From SZUA-254 sp031379665 (GTDB lineage: Bacteria; Bacteroidota; Ignavibacteria; UBA10030; SZUA-254), in NCBI GenBank assembly GCA_031379665.1, contig JANNFI010000020.1, positions 1 to 15,036 on the forward strand: 15,036 nt of DNA, given 5' to 3'. Positions 1-6,834 of this stretch are shown one piece after another; position 1 is the first letter of the stretch; every line of letters begins with the position of its first letter. Both the position numbers and the translations under genes were made by a program. The notes beneath the pieces are model-generated. The model was not told where the DNA came from. It made no database searches and saw nothing but the letters and a program-made list of their open reading frames with translations.

Positions 1-205
1 CACCAACGACAGGGCGATCCTCACCGGCAAGATCATCGAGGACGAGAAAGTGATGGGCACCATCCACATCGCCTTCGGCGACAACAAATCGATGGGAGGT
101 TCCGTGCGTGTGGCGAGCCACCTCGACGGCCTGGTGAGGGAACCCGACGTCTGGTTCGACGACCGTCAGATCATGGCCGCCGGAAAATTTTTAATAGAGT
201 TCTGA
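1..205 (+). CDS. C-terminal end of an aminopeptidase of the NicX-like/M29 (COG2309) type, 5' partial
   Basis: The reading frame enters from the left edge (first full codon at position 2) and stops at TGA 203-205, leaving 67 residues. The fragment contains 'TIHIAFGDN', 'MGG' and 'SHLDG' and ends 'GKFLIEF'. In leucyl aminopeptidase/NicX-like metalloenzymes the His of 'HIAxG' and the His and Asp of 'HxD' near the C-terminus are metal ligands, and all three are seen here. The family members are metal-dependent aminopeptidases or related ring-cleaving enzymes, so the substrate cannot be fixed from this piece. The spacing between the two His motifs (18 residues) fits the shorter NicX-like branch better than classical thermophilic AmpS/AmpT. 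The gene is convergent with the cyclase gene, and the two stop codons are one base apart. Confidence 0.7.
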   Translation, partial: TNDRAILTGKIIEDEKVMGTIHIAFGDNKSMGGSVRVASHLDGLVREPDVWFDDRQIMAAGKFLIEF

Positions 206-206
206 C

Positions 207-1277
207 TCAGGCCGCCTCGGCCAGCGTATAGAGCTCGATCTCCTTTTCCTTCCCCTTCAGCCTGATCCTGCCCATCCGTTCGGGGGTCAGAGAACTCGAC
301 AGCGTGACGTTCTTGAGCAGGTCCCCGGAGAGGAGGAGGTTTTTGTTGACGGTGGTGCATTCGGTGCGAATCCTCGAGGCCGTGTTGACGGTGTCGCCGT
401 TGAAGACCACGTCGCGCTTGACGTCGCCGATGAACCCGGTGACGACCGGGCCGTAGTGGAAGCCCGCCTTGAACTCGGGGACGTATCCGTACACCTTTTC
501 GTACCTGTCGGAAGCGCGCGCGACGGCGGCCGCGATCCTGAAGTAGCAGTAAATGCTGTCGGCCGGGACGGTGTCGCGGCGTTTCGACCACGTGACGACC
601 ACCTCGTCGCCGACGTACTGGTAGATCTCCCCCCGGCTTTCGACGATGGCGGGGGTGATGTCGAAGAAGAAATCGTCGAGGAACTCGTGGTATTTCTTGT
701 GGCCCAATTTCTCGGCGATGAGCGTCGACGATTTAAGGTCGAGGAACATGAAGACCCGCTCCTCCTCGACCGGCTTGTGGTATTTGCCGCTGATGAAGTT
801 GATCAGGGCGTTGTGGCCGAGCATCCTGTTCACCTGCCGGACGAAGTTGATCGTCGAAATCATCACCAGGGAGTATCCGGTGATCTTCAGGAACCCCTGG
901 CCGTACATCATCGCCCTGATCGCCTCCGAGTCCAGGGCCTCCCCAAAACCCAGTCCGTGCACGAGGGCCATGTGCGCGATCGTGACGCCGACGGCGCAGA
1001 CGTAGACGATGACGACGTAGCACGCCGTCTGCATCAGGAGGTAGGGGAGGAACCGCATCCGCTTCCCCTGTTTCTGGAACCAGGTCAGTTCCGCGACGGT
1101 GATGAGCGACCCGATGAAGAAGCCGGCGATGGCGCCATTGAGCACCGAGTGGAGGAGGATTGACGAGGGGTCTCTCGATTCCACCAGGACCGGGTAGAGA
1201 CCGGCGACGATCATGCACGACACGATAAACCCACTCGCGGTGCGCAGCAGGTATTTTCTCCGGGGGGGTATGCTCAT
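207..1277 (-). CDS. Membrane-anchored class III adenylate/guanylate cyclase
   Basis: 356 aa. The N-terminal half has about four hydrophobic segments (roughly residues 14-32, 43-64, 78-103 and 128-147), so the protein sits in the inner membrane with a cytoplasmic C-terminal catalytic domain (about 172-352). The domain carries the two metal-binding aspartates, D180 in 'FMFLDLKSST' and D224 in 'QYVGDE', and the transition-state Asn and Arg, N298 and R302, in 'GDTVNTASR'. The family makes cAMP or cGMP from ATP or GTP. The residues that normally choose the base, the Lys three places before the first Gly and the Asp/Thr three before the second, are Q220 and V291 here, so nucleotide choice is open. 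The start ATG shares the sequence ATGA with the stop of the upstream PAS gene and has a GGGAGG ribosome site 4 nt ahead, which argues for translational coupling. The 'GEIYQYVGDE' signature resembles cyclases of Bacteroidota-like bacteria. Cyclase identity is firm; product is uncertain. Confidence 0.9.
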   Translation of the reverse strand: MSIPPRRKYLLRTASGFIVSCMIVAGLYPVLVESRDPSSILLHSVLNGAIAGFFIGSLITVAELTWFQKQGKRMRFLPYLLMQTACYVVIVYVCAVGVTIAHMALVHGLGFGEALDSEAIRAMMYGQGFLKITGYSLVMISTINFVRQVNRMLGHNALINFISGKYHKPVEEERVFMFLDLKSSTLIAEKLGHKKYHEFLDDFFFDITPAIVESRGEIYQYVGDEVVVTWSKRRDTVPADSIYCYFRIAAAVARASDRYEKVYGYVPEFKAGFHYGPVVTGFIGDVKRDVVFNGDTVNTASRIRTECTTVNKNLLLSGDLLKNVTLSSSLTPERMGRIRLKGKEKEIELYTLAEAA

Positions 1278-1663
1278 CGCGCCTCCCAGAACATCGCGAC
1301 CGCGCCGAGGAAGTCGCCGGACCTGCTTGTGAGCGGAAACGCGCTGACTTCGATGTGCCGGGGCGCATTGTCGAGGCCGCGGATCCAGAAGCGTCCGCTG
1401 GCCGGGCGTTGCTGGTCGAGCGTCTGCATCAATGGGAGGTGTTCGGGGAGGAGGGGTTCCCCCTCTTCATCGGTGGGGATGAAAAGCCTCGACCAGACGC
1501 TCGCCTGGAGCTCGCCGGTTTCGGAAAACTGTTTGCCGAGGATGACTTCGGCAGCCGCATTGAAATAGAGGAGCGTCCCGGCGGGATCGACGATGAACAC
1601 CGGCCCCGCGAGAGCCTCCGCGAGTGACTTCATATGCCGGACGATGCTGTGTTCGGTGGCCAT
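1274..1663 (-). CDS. Small single-domain PAS protein coupled to the cyclase
   Basis: 129 aa, with no other domain. The sequence follows a PAS fold from about residue 15 to the end: 'GPVFIVDPAGTLLYFN' (first strands), 'AAEVILGKQF' (helix), then the late strands 'RHIEVSAFPLTSRSGDFLGAVAMFWEA'. PAS domains bind small ligands or cofactors, or mediate dimerisation, and often control cyclases. Here the sensor is a separate short protein rather than being fused to the enzyme. I chose ATG 1663 because AGGAG lies 10 nt upstream (1674-1678) and a near-consensus promoter ends at 1695, leaving a short leader. The open frame continues upstream to 1948, but that part crosses the promoter and is proline/arginine rich with no domain. 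The stop overlaps the cyclase start (ATGA). No ligand-specific residue can be named, so whether it senses redox, light, oxygen or a metabolite is unknown. Confidence 0.75.
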   Translation of the reverse strand: MATEHSIVRHMKSLAEALAGPVFIVDPAGTLLYFNAAAEVILGKQFSETGELQASVWSRLFIPTDEEGEPLLPEHLPLMQTLDQQRPASGRFWIRGLDNAPRHIEVSAFPLTSRSGDFLGAVAMFWEAR

Positions 1664-1694
1664 CGGGGTGTAACTCCTGGGTAGTGAGGGGGGT

Positions 1695-1723
1695 AATTTA
1701 CGCCTCAACGCCCTGACTGTCAA
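1695..1723 (-). promoter_or_regulatory. Sigma-70-type promoter of the PAS-cyclase operon
   Basis: Read on the minus strand, a perfect TTGACA (1723-1718) is followed after 17 nt by TAAATT (1700-1695). Transcription would begin near 1688, giving a leader of about 25 nt with AGGAG at 1678-1674 before ATG 1663. This is the best promoter match in the window and supports the chosen PAS start. It is a housekeeping-type promoter rather than the TTTG/TAnnTTTG pattern of classical Bacteroidetes. Confidence 0.65.
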
Positions 1724-1729
1724 GCGGCG

Positions 1730-1758
1730 TTGCAACTTCCTCTCATTATCCCTATTTT
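1730..1758 (+). promoter_or_regulatory. Possible divergent promoter for the adaptor-permease operon
   Basis: TTGCAA (1730-1735), a 17-nt spacer, then TATTTT (1753-1758). Each hexamer matches 4 of 6 consensus bases. Its -35 lies only 6 bp from the -35 of the oppositely directed PAS promoter, so both could answer to one bound regulator. Use of this promoter would give a leader of about 180 nt containing the hairpin at 1821-1838. A second weak candidate nearer the gene (TTAAAC at 1848 with an A/T-rich hexamer near 1872) is less convincing. Confidence 0.35.
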
Positions 1759-1820
1759 GGGTGTCGGACGTCCCAAGGCCGTCCCGATCCGGCGCCCACG
1801 GCCCATCTATCAGATGCAGA

Positions 1821-1838
1821 TGCGGAGGCGGCTCCGCA
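1821..1838 (+). other. Perfect 7-bp hairpin with a GCGG tetraloop in the adaptor leader
   Basis: TGCGGAG (1821-1827) and CTCCGCA (1832-1838) pair perfectly around GCGG. It lies about 110 nt before the adaptor start and is not followed by a T-run, so it is not an obvious intrinsic terminator. The rest of the 1664-1947 gap holds the two divergent promoters and a CCCCCGGGGG palindrome at 1900-1909. I see no gene in it. An operator or mRNA structure is possible. Confidence 0.4.
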
Positions 1839-1947
1839 CCCGGAGGGTTAAACCATTTCCGTTCCTGGCTGTCTAAATTCCGGTATCTCGAGTTTCCTCC
1901 CCCCGGGGGCGGCGACCCACCCTGTCGGCACTTCCATACGATGACCA

Positions 1948-3372
1948 ATGAAAAAACGCATCCTGATCATTTTGATCCTGATCTTCTCGTTCGGCATCGG
2001 CGGTTACCTCATCTGGGGGCCGGACGACACCGAGTACGCGTACAGGACCGAGGCGATTACCCGTGGCGAGGTCGAGAAGGTGGTCCGGGCGACCGGCACG
2101 ATCAACCCGATCCAGACCGTCAAGGTCGGCAGCCAGGTGTCCGGAACCGTCGCCCGGCTCTACGTGGATTTCAACTCCGTGGTCAAGCAGGGGCAGATCG
2201 TCGCGGTCATCGACTCGACCTTCCTGAGCGCCTCGGTCCGTGAAGCGGAGGCGAACCTCCAGCGCGCGAGCGCACAGTTGAACGAGGCGCAGCGCGCGCT
2301 GAACCGGACGAAGGAGCTCTTCGCCAAGGACCTGATCTCCCAGGCCGATCTCGACGCGGCCCTGACGACGTATGAAACGAGCCACGCCCAGTCGAAACAA
2401 ACCGAAGCCGCGCTCGAACGCGCCATGGTCAACCTCAGGTACGCCGTCATCCGGTCGCCGATCGACGGCATCGTCATCTCCCGCGATGTGGACGTCGGCC
2501 AGACGGTCGCGGCGAGCCTCTCGGCGCCCCAGCTCTACGCGATCGCCAACGACCTGAGCAGGATGCAGGTCGAGGCCAGCGTCGACGAGGCGGACATCGG
2601 CCAGATCGTTGCGGGGCAGGAGGCCACCTTTACCGTCGACGCCTATCCCGATGAAAATTTCGAGGGCACCGTCGCCCAGGTGAGGCTCTCGCCGATCACC
2701 GTACAAAACGTGGTCACCTACACGGTCATCATCGAGGTTCCCAACCCCGATCAGAAACTGAGGCCGGGAATGACGGCGACGGCTTCGATAATGATCGACA
2801 GGAGAGACGATGTGTTGAGGGTCCCCGCGGTCGCGTTGAGGTTCCAGCCCCCGGCTGCGGTCCTCGAAGCGTACAACGAGCGGCTCGCCGCCGATTCAGG
2901 AGCGAACACCGGGATGCAGGCCGGCGGCGAAGGCACCGGCGAGCGACGCCGTGACGGGGTCCAGGCCGGTCAAAGTCAGGACGGCCCCCGACGAGAGCGC
3001 TCGGGAACACGCCGGGCAGGCGCCGCGGATTCGGGCAGGGGCGGACGACGGCCGAACCGTTCGCAGGACGGCGCTTCGGGCAACGCTCAGGGGTCGGGCG
3101 ACAGGCAGGGGACGGGTGGAATGCGTGGAATGCGCCGACCCAACGTCGCGATGGTCTGGGTGCTGGGAGCCGATGAAAAAATTTCGCGGGTTCGCGTGCG
3201 GACCGGCCTGAGCGACCAGCGGTATGTCGAACTGCTCGACGGAAAATTGCAGGAGGGCGACAAGGTCATCCTCGGGGCGATCTCCGAGGACCGGAGCGCG
3301 TCGGGACCGCGCACAACCAACCCACTTCAGCCGCAGATGGGCGGAACCGGCGGCGGCCGAAGGGGGCCCTGA
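1948..3372 (+). CDS. macA: MacA-like periplasmic adaptor (HlyD/RND membrane-fusion family)
   Basis: 474 aa. An N-terminal anchor or signal segment (residues 4-23, after MKKR) precedes an export domain. A lipoyl/barrel-sandwich half begins at 'VKVGSQVSGTVARLYV' (58-73), an alpha-helical hairpin rich in Ala/Gln/Glu spans about 95-162, and the second lipoyl half is 'RSPIDGIVISRDVDVGQTV' (169-187). Beta-barrel strands follow ('VEASVDEADIGQIVAGQ', then 'LRPGMTATASIMI' at 271-283). Adaptors of this kind bridge an inner-membrane ABC or RND transporter to an outer-membrane channel. Residues about 315-397 are an Arg/Gly/Ser/Gln-rich stretch inserted before the membrane-proximal domain, which resumes at 'NVAMVWVLGADEKISRVRVRTG' and ends 'LQEGDKVILG'. 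The insert makes the protein about 80-100 residues longer than usual. No clear Shine-Dalgarno precedes ATG 1948. The gene is 10 bp from the permease gene, surely one operon. The symbol is given by family resemblance, not proven substrate. Confidence 0.85.
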   Translation: MKKRILIILILIFSFGIGGYLIWGPDDTEYAYRTEAITRGEVEKVVRATGTINPIQTVKVGSQVSGTVARLYVDFNSVVKQGQIVAVIDSTFLSASVREAEANLQRASAQLNEAQRALNRTKELFAKDLISQADLDAALTTYETSHAQSKQTEAALERAMVNLRYAVIRSPIDGIVISRDVDVGQTVAASLSAPQLYAIANDLSRMQVEASVDEADIGQIVAGQEATFTVDAYPDENFEGTVAQVRLSPITVQNVVTYTVIIEVPNPDQKLRPGMTATASIMIDRRDDVLRVPAVALRFQPPAAVLEAYNERLAADSGANTGMQAGGEGTGERRRDGVQAGQSQDGPRRERSGTRRAGAADSGRGGRRPNRSQDGASGNAQGSGDRQGTGGMRGMRRPNVAMVWVLGADEKISRVRVRTGLSDQRYVELLDGKLQEGDKVILGAISEDRSASGPRTTNPLQPQMGGTGGGRRGP

Positions 3373-3382
3373 GGGGGACGCG

Positions 3383-4600
3383 ATGAGATACTTCGAAATC
3401 CTGCGCATCGCATTCGATGCGCTCATCAGGAACAAGATGCGGTCGCTCCTCACGATGCTCGGGATCATCATCGGGGTCGGGGCGGTGATCGTGATGGTCG
3501 CAATCGGGCAGGGCGCGCAGGCCGAGGTCGAGGCGCAGATCTCCTCGCTCGGAACGAACGTGTTGATGCTCTTCCCCGAGAGCACGAACCGGGGCGGCGT
3601 GCAGGGCGGTTCGGGGACCGGCACCGCGCTCACCGAGGAGGACGGGCAGGCCATCAGGACCCAGTGCCCGGGCGTGGCCTACATCAGTCCGATGCTCCAG
3701 ACAGGCGCACAGGTGATCAGGGGGAACATGAACTGGCAGAGCCGCGCGTACGGCGGTTCACCGGATTATTTTTCGATTCGCGACTGGCAGATCGACCGGG
3801 GCGATTTCTTCACCGACCAGGACGTCAGGGCGGCGACCAAGGTCTGCCTCCTCGGTAGGACTGTCGCCGATCAACTCTTCCCCAATGAGGACCCGGTGGG
3901 GGAGACCGTTCGGATCAGGAGCATCCCCTTCAGGGTGGTGGGGACGCTGATGCCGAAGGGCCAGAATATGATGGGACAGGACCAGGACGACCAGGTCATC
4001 GTTCCCTACACGACGCTCCAGAAGCGTCTCCTCGGGCACTCCAGGTCGTGGGGTTACCTGGTGGGCGCGCGGAGCAAGGACGAGATCGACGCCGCGATCG
4101 CGCAGATCTCCGACCTCCTGCGCGTGCGGCATAAGCTCGGCCCGAACGACCTCGACGATTTCACCATCCGGAGCCAGACCGACATCGCCCAGGCGCGCAA
4201 CGAGGCGTCCGGTACGATGTCGATGCTCCTGGCGAGCATCGCGGCCGTCTCCCTCCTGGTGGGGGGCATCGGCATCATGAACATCATGCTTGTTTCCGTC
4301 ACCGAGCGGACCCGCGAGATCGGCGTCCGGATGTCGATCGGGGCGCGCCGGATGGATATTCTCTCGCAGTTCCTGATGGAGGCGATCGTGATGAGCCTCC
4401 TGGGCGGCGCGATCGGGATCGTGCTCGGCATCGGCGGGTCGCACCTGATCACCGCGATCGCCGGGTGGTCAACCTTCATCTCGACCGGCTCGATCTTCCT
4501 CTCGGTGATCTTCTCGATGCTGGTCGGTGTCTTCTTCGGTTATTATCCGGCGCGGAAAGCTGCCTCGCTCAACCCGATCGACGCGCTTCGCTACGAGTAA
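3383..4600 (+). CDS. MacB-type ABC transporter permease (MacB_PCD plus FtsX domains), without fused ATPase
   Basis: 405 aa. The layout is one N-terminal membrane helix (about 20-43), a large periplasmic MacB_PCD domain (about 45-270), then three helices (about 279-305, 333-355 and 369-390) forming the FtsX part. Signature segments include 'LLVGGIGIMNIMLVSVTERTREIG' with the cytoplasmic coupling region 'RMSIGARRMDILSQF', and the C-terminus 'GYYPARKAASLNPIDALRYE'. MacB-type permeases use ATP on the cytoplasmic side to drive periplasmic movements and export of peptides, lipids or drugs with an adaptor such as the preceding gene. I start it at ATG 3383, which has GAGGGGG just upstream and begins the conserved 'MRYFEILRIAFDALIRNKMRSLLTMLGI'. 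The frame is open further upstream only because it overlaps the adaptor. No ATP-binding subunit is fused or adjacent; the next gene is uvrB. Confidence 0.9.
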   Translation: MRYFEILRIAFDALIRNKMRSLLTMLGIIIGVGAVIVMVAIGQGAQAEVEAQISSLGTNVLMLFPESTNRGGVQGGSGTGTALTEEDGQAIRTQCPGVAYISPMLQTGAQVIRGNMNWQSRAYGGSPDYFSIRDWQIDRGDFFTDQDVRAATKVCLLGRTVADQLFPNEDPVGETVRIRSIPFRVVGTLMPKGQNMMGQDQDDQVIVPYTTLQKRLLGHSRSWGYLVGARSKDEIDAAIAQISDLLRVRHKLGPNDLDDFTIRSQTDIAQARNEASGTMSMLLASIAAVSLLVGGIGIMNIMLVSVTERTREIGVRMSIGARRMDILSQFLMEAIVMSLLGGAIGIVLGIGGSHLITAIAGWSTFISTGSIFLSVIFSMLVGVFFGYYPARKAASLNPIDALRYE

Positions 4601-4621
4601 ATCCGCACCGGGCCCGGGGCC

Positions 4622-4654
4622 GCCGCGAACGCCGCGAACGCCGCGAACGCCGCG
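4622..4654. repeat. Short tandem repeat, three copies of a 9-bp unit plus a partial fourth
   Basis: GCCGCGAAC occurs at 4622-4630, 4631-4639 and 4640-4648, followed by GCCGCG at 4649-4654. The array begins 21 bp after the permease stop codon in the 191-bp gap before uvrB. It is in the permease's reading frame beyond the stop and would read Ala-Ala-Asn. A CCGGGCCCGG palindrome lies just before it. The rest of this gap shows no gene, no convincing promoter and no T-run terminator. Confidence 0.85.
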
Positions 4655-4791
4655 GATGCGACTGATGCCGCAGGTGTCGTGGATGCCGTTGACGAAGGCG
4701 CGCAAATACTCCCCCGGCCCCATAGGATTTCACCCCGCCGTTCGATACATTTCCTTCTTATTCCGTTCCCCCATAAGGACATTCGCGCACC

Positions 4792-6801
4792 GTGCCTTTC
4801 CACATCCGATCCGATTTTAAACCGAGCGGCGACCAGCCGGAGGCGATCCGCCAGCTCTCAGAGGGTATTACCCGGGGCGACCGGTACCAGACGCTCCTCG
4901 GCGTGACCGGGAGCGGCAAGACGTTCACCGTCTCAAACGTGATAGCGGAGTTCGGCCGCCCGACGCTCATTATGTCGCACAACAAGACCCTCGCCGCCCA
5001 ACTCTACGCAGAATTCAAGGGGTTCTTCCCCGAGGACCGGGTCGAATTCTTCATCTCCTACTACGATTACTACCAGCCGGAGGCCTATATGCCGGTCTCC
5101 GACACTTACATCCAGAAGGACGCCTCTGTCAACGACGAAATCGACCGGCTGCGGCTCCGGGCCACGAGCGCGCTCCTGAGCGGCGACCGGAACGTGATCG
5201 TGGTGTCGTCGGTGAGCAGCATTTATGGCATCGGCGCACCCGACGAGTGGCTGGAACAGATGGTGGCGATCAAAAAGGGGCAGAAGATCGAACGGAACGT
5301 CCTTCTTCGGAAGCTCATCGATATTCATTACGTGCGGAACGACTTCGAATTCAAGCGGGGGCTTTTCAGAGTGAGGGGAGACGTCGTGGAAATCATCCCC
5401 GCGTACGAAAACGAGCGGGCCCTCCGGGTGCAGTTCTTCGGGGATGAGATCGAAAAGATATCCTTCATCAATCCGCTCACCGGTGACGCGCTCGGCGAGG
5501 TGGGCTCGGAGGTCATCTACCCGGCGAAGCACTTCGTCACATCCCCGGCCACACTCGAACGGGCGATGGGCGGGATTGAGAAGGAGCTGGAGGGACGGCT
5601 CGCCTTCCTCCGCCGGTCGGGGAAGCTACTCGAGGCCCAGCGGCTCGAACAGCGGACCCGCTTCGACATCGAGATGATGGCGGAGATCGGCTACTGCAAC
5701 GGCATCGAAAACTACTCGCGGCACATCGCGGGGAGGGATGAGGGCACGCGGCCGGCCTGCCTCTTCGACTATTTTCCCGACGATTACCTCCTGATCGTGG
5801 ACGAGTCCCACGTGACCGTCCCGCAGGTCGGCGGGATGTGGCACGGCGACCGGAACCGGAAGCACACGCTCGTCGAGCACGGGTTCCGGCTCCCCTCGGC
5901 GCTCGACAACCGCCCGCTCACGTTCGAGGAATGGGAGGTGATGGTGAAGCAGGTGATCTTCGTGAGCGCCACGCCGGGCGCCTACGAACTTGAAAAATGC
6001 CGGGGGGTCGTGGTCGAGCAGATCATCCGTCCGACCGGCCTCGTGGACCCCGACGTGGAGGTGCGTCCGGTTCACAACCAGATCGACGACCTCATCAAGG
6101 AAATACGCGAACGGAGCGCCAGGAAGGAACGTTGCCTCGTCACGACGCTCACAAAGCGAATGGCGGAGGACCTCTCGAAGTACCTGAGCGACATCGCGAT
6201 CAGGGTGCGGTACATCCACTCCGAGATCGACGCGTTGGAGAGGGTCGAGATCCTGCGCGACCTGCGCCTCGGCGAGTTCGACGTCCTGGTGGGGGTGAAC
6301 CTCCTTCGCGAGGGCCTGGATCTCCCCGAGGTATCCCTGGTGGCGATCATCGACGCGGACAAAGAGGGTTTCCTCCGGTCCGACCGTTCGCTGATCCAGA
6401 CCGCGGGCAGGACCGCGAGGAATGCTGCCGGAAAGGTGATCATGTACGCCGACAAGATCACCGGTTCGATGCGCAGGATGATGGACGAGTCTGACCGGCG
6501 ACGCAAGATCCAGATCGCTTATAATACCAAGCACGGCATCACGCCCACGACCATCTACAAGACGCACGAAGAGATCATCGCCAGCACGGCCGTCGCCGAC
6601 GTGCGGGGGATACGGGAGCCGGTGGCCCGGAGCTGGGCGCCGATGATCACGGAGCAGGCGGTCCGCAATATGGCTCCGGAGGACCGGGTGAGCCTCCTGG
6701 AGGAACTCCGGGAGCAGATGGCGGCCGCCGCCAAGGACCTCGAGTTCGAACGCGCCGGCGAGATCCGCGACGAGATCCTCAAACTCCAGAAAGTCGGCTG
6801 A
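4792..6801 (+). CDS. uvrB: Excinuclease ABC subunit B (nucleotide excision repair helicase)
   Basis: 669 aa, the normal family length. UvrB is the damage-verifying ATPase that is loaded onto DNA by UvrA and then recruits the UvrC nuclease. Visible features in order are 'SDFKPSGDQPEAI' at the N-terminus, Walker A 'GVTGSGKT' (37-44), the damage-clamping beta-hairpin region 'SYYDYYQPEAYMPVSDTYIQKD' (89-110), the Walker B-like 'DESH' (337-340), 'VSATPG' (391-396), and helicase motif VI region 'QTAGRTARNAAGKVIMYAD'. A C-terminal UVR coiled coil (about 634-669), which contacts UvrC, follows. The start is GTG at 4792, placed so the protein begins 'PFHIRSDFKPSGDQP', with AAGGA at 4775-4779 as ribosome site (12 nt spacing, rather long). 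comF follows after 33 bp on the same strand. Confidence 0.98.
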   Translation: MPFHIRSDFKPSGDQPEAIRQLSEGITRGDRYQTLLGVTGSGKTFTVSNVIAEFGRPTLIMSHNKTLAAQLYAEFKGFFPEDRVEFFISYYDYYQPEAYMPVSDTYIQKDASVNDEIDRLRLRATSALLSGDRNVIVVSSVSSIYGIGAPDEWLEQMVAIKKGQKIERNVLLRKLIDIHYVRNDFEFKRGLFRVRGDVVEIIPAYENERALRVQFFGDEIEKISFINPLTGDALGEVGSEVIYPAKHFVTSPATLERAMGGIEKELEGRLAFLRRSGKLLEAQRLEQRTRFDIEMMAEIGYCNGIENYSRHIAGRDEGTRPACLFDYFPDDYLLIVDESHVTVPQVGGMWHGDRNRKHTLVEHGFRLPSALDNRPLTFEEWEVMVKQVIFVSATPGAYELEKCRGVVVEQIIRPTGLVDPDVEVRPVHNQIDDLIKEIRERSARKERCLVTTLTKRMAEDLSKYLSDIAIRVRYIHSEIDALERVEILRDLRLGEFDVLVGVNLLREGLDLPEVSLVAIIDADKEGFLRSDRSLIQTAGRTARNAAGKVIMYADKITGSMRRMMDESDRRRKIQIAYNTKHGITPTTIYKTHEEIIASTAVADVRGIREPVARSWAPMITEQAVRNMAPEDRVSLLEELREQMAAAAKDLEFERAGEIRDEILKLQKVG

Positions 6802-6823
6802 TCGTCCATTCCGCCTCCCGATC

Positions 6824-6831
6824 AAGGGAGG
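6824..6831 (+). promoter_or_regulatory. Ribosome binding site of the comF-type gene, unusually close to the start
   Basis: AAGGGAGG ends only 3 nt before ATG 6835, closer than the usual 5-9 nt. No other ATG, GTG or TTG in frame lies between here and the conserved Cys residues, so ATG 6835 is still the best start. Confidence 0.5.
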
Positions 6832-6834
6832 TTT

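Noticed and set aside
456..1163. 235-codon open frame on the plus strand
   Set aside because: It lies inside and opposite the cyclase gene, is Asp/Val/His-rich, has no domain, and has no ribosome site that stands out.
1664..1948. Extension of the PAS protein by 95 residues to an upstream start
   Set aside because: The extension crosses a near-consensus promoter and a good AGGAG site placed for ATG 1663, and its sequence is Pro/Arg-rich with no recognisable fold.
1948..3372. Adaptor considered as part of an RND (AcrA-type) pump
   Set aside because: The following gene is a MacB/FtsX-type permease, not a 12-helix RND pump, so an ABC-type tripartite system is the better reading.
3224..3382. Upstream start for the permease, adding 53 residues
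   Set aside because: It would overlap the adaptor gene in another frame with unrelated Arg-rich sequence. Conserved MacB homology begins at ATG 3383.
4622..4654. Repeat array considered as a CRISPR
   Set aside because: The units are 9 bp, directly adjacent and without spacers, so it is a simple tandem repeat. No cas-like gene is present.
4527..4906. Small open frames spanning the permease-uvrB gap
   Set aside because: They run through the 9-bp repeat and into uvrB in other frames, with no conserved residues. The apparent Ala-Ala-Asn or Arg-Glu-Arg runs come only from the repeat.
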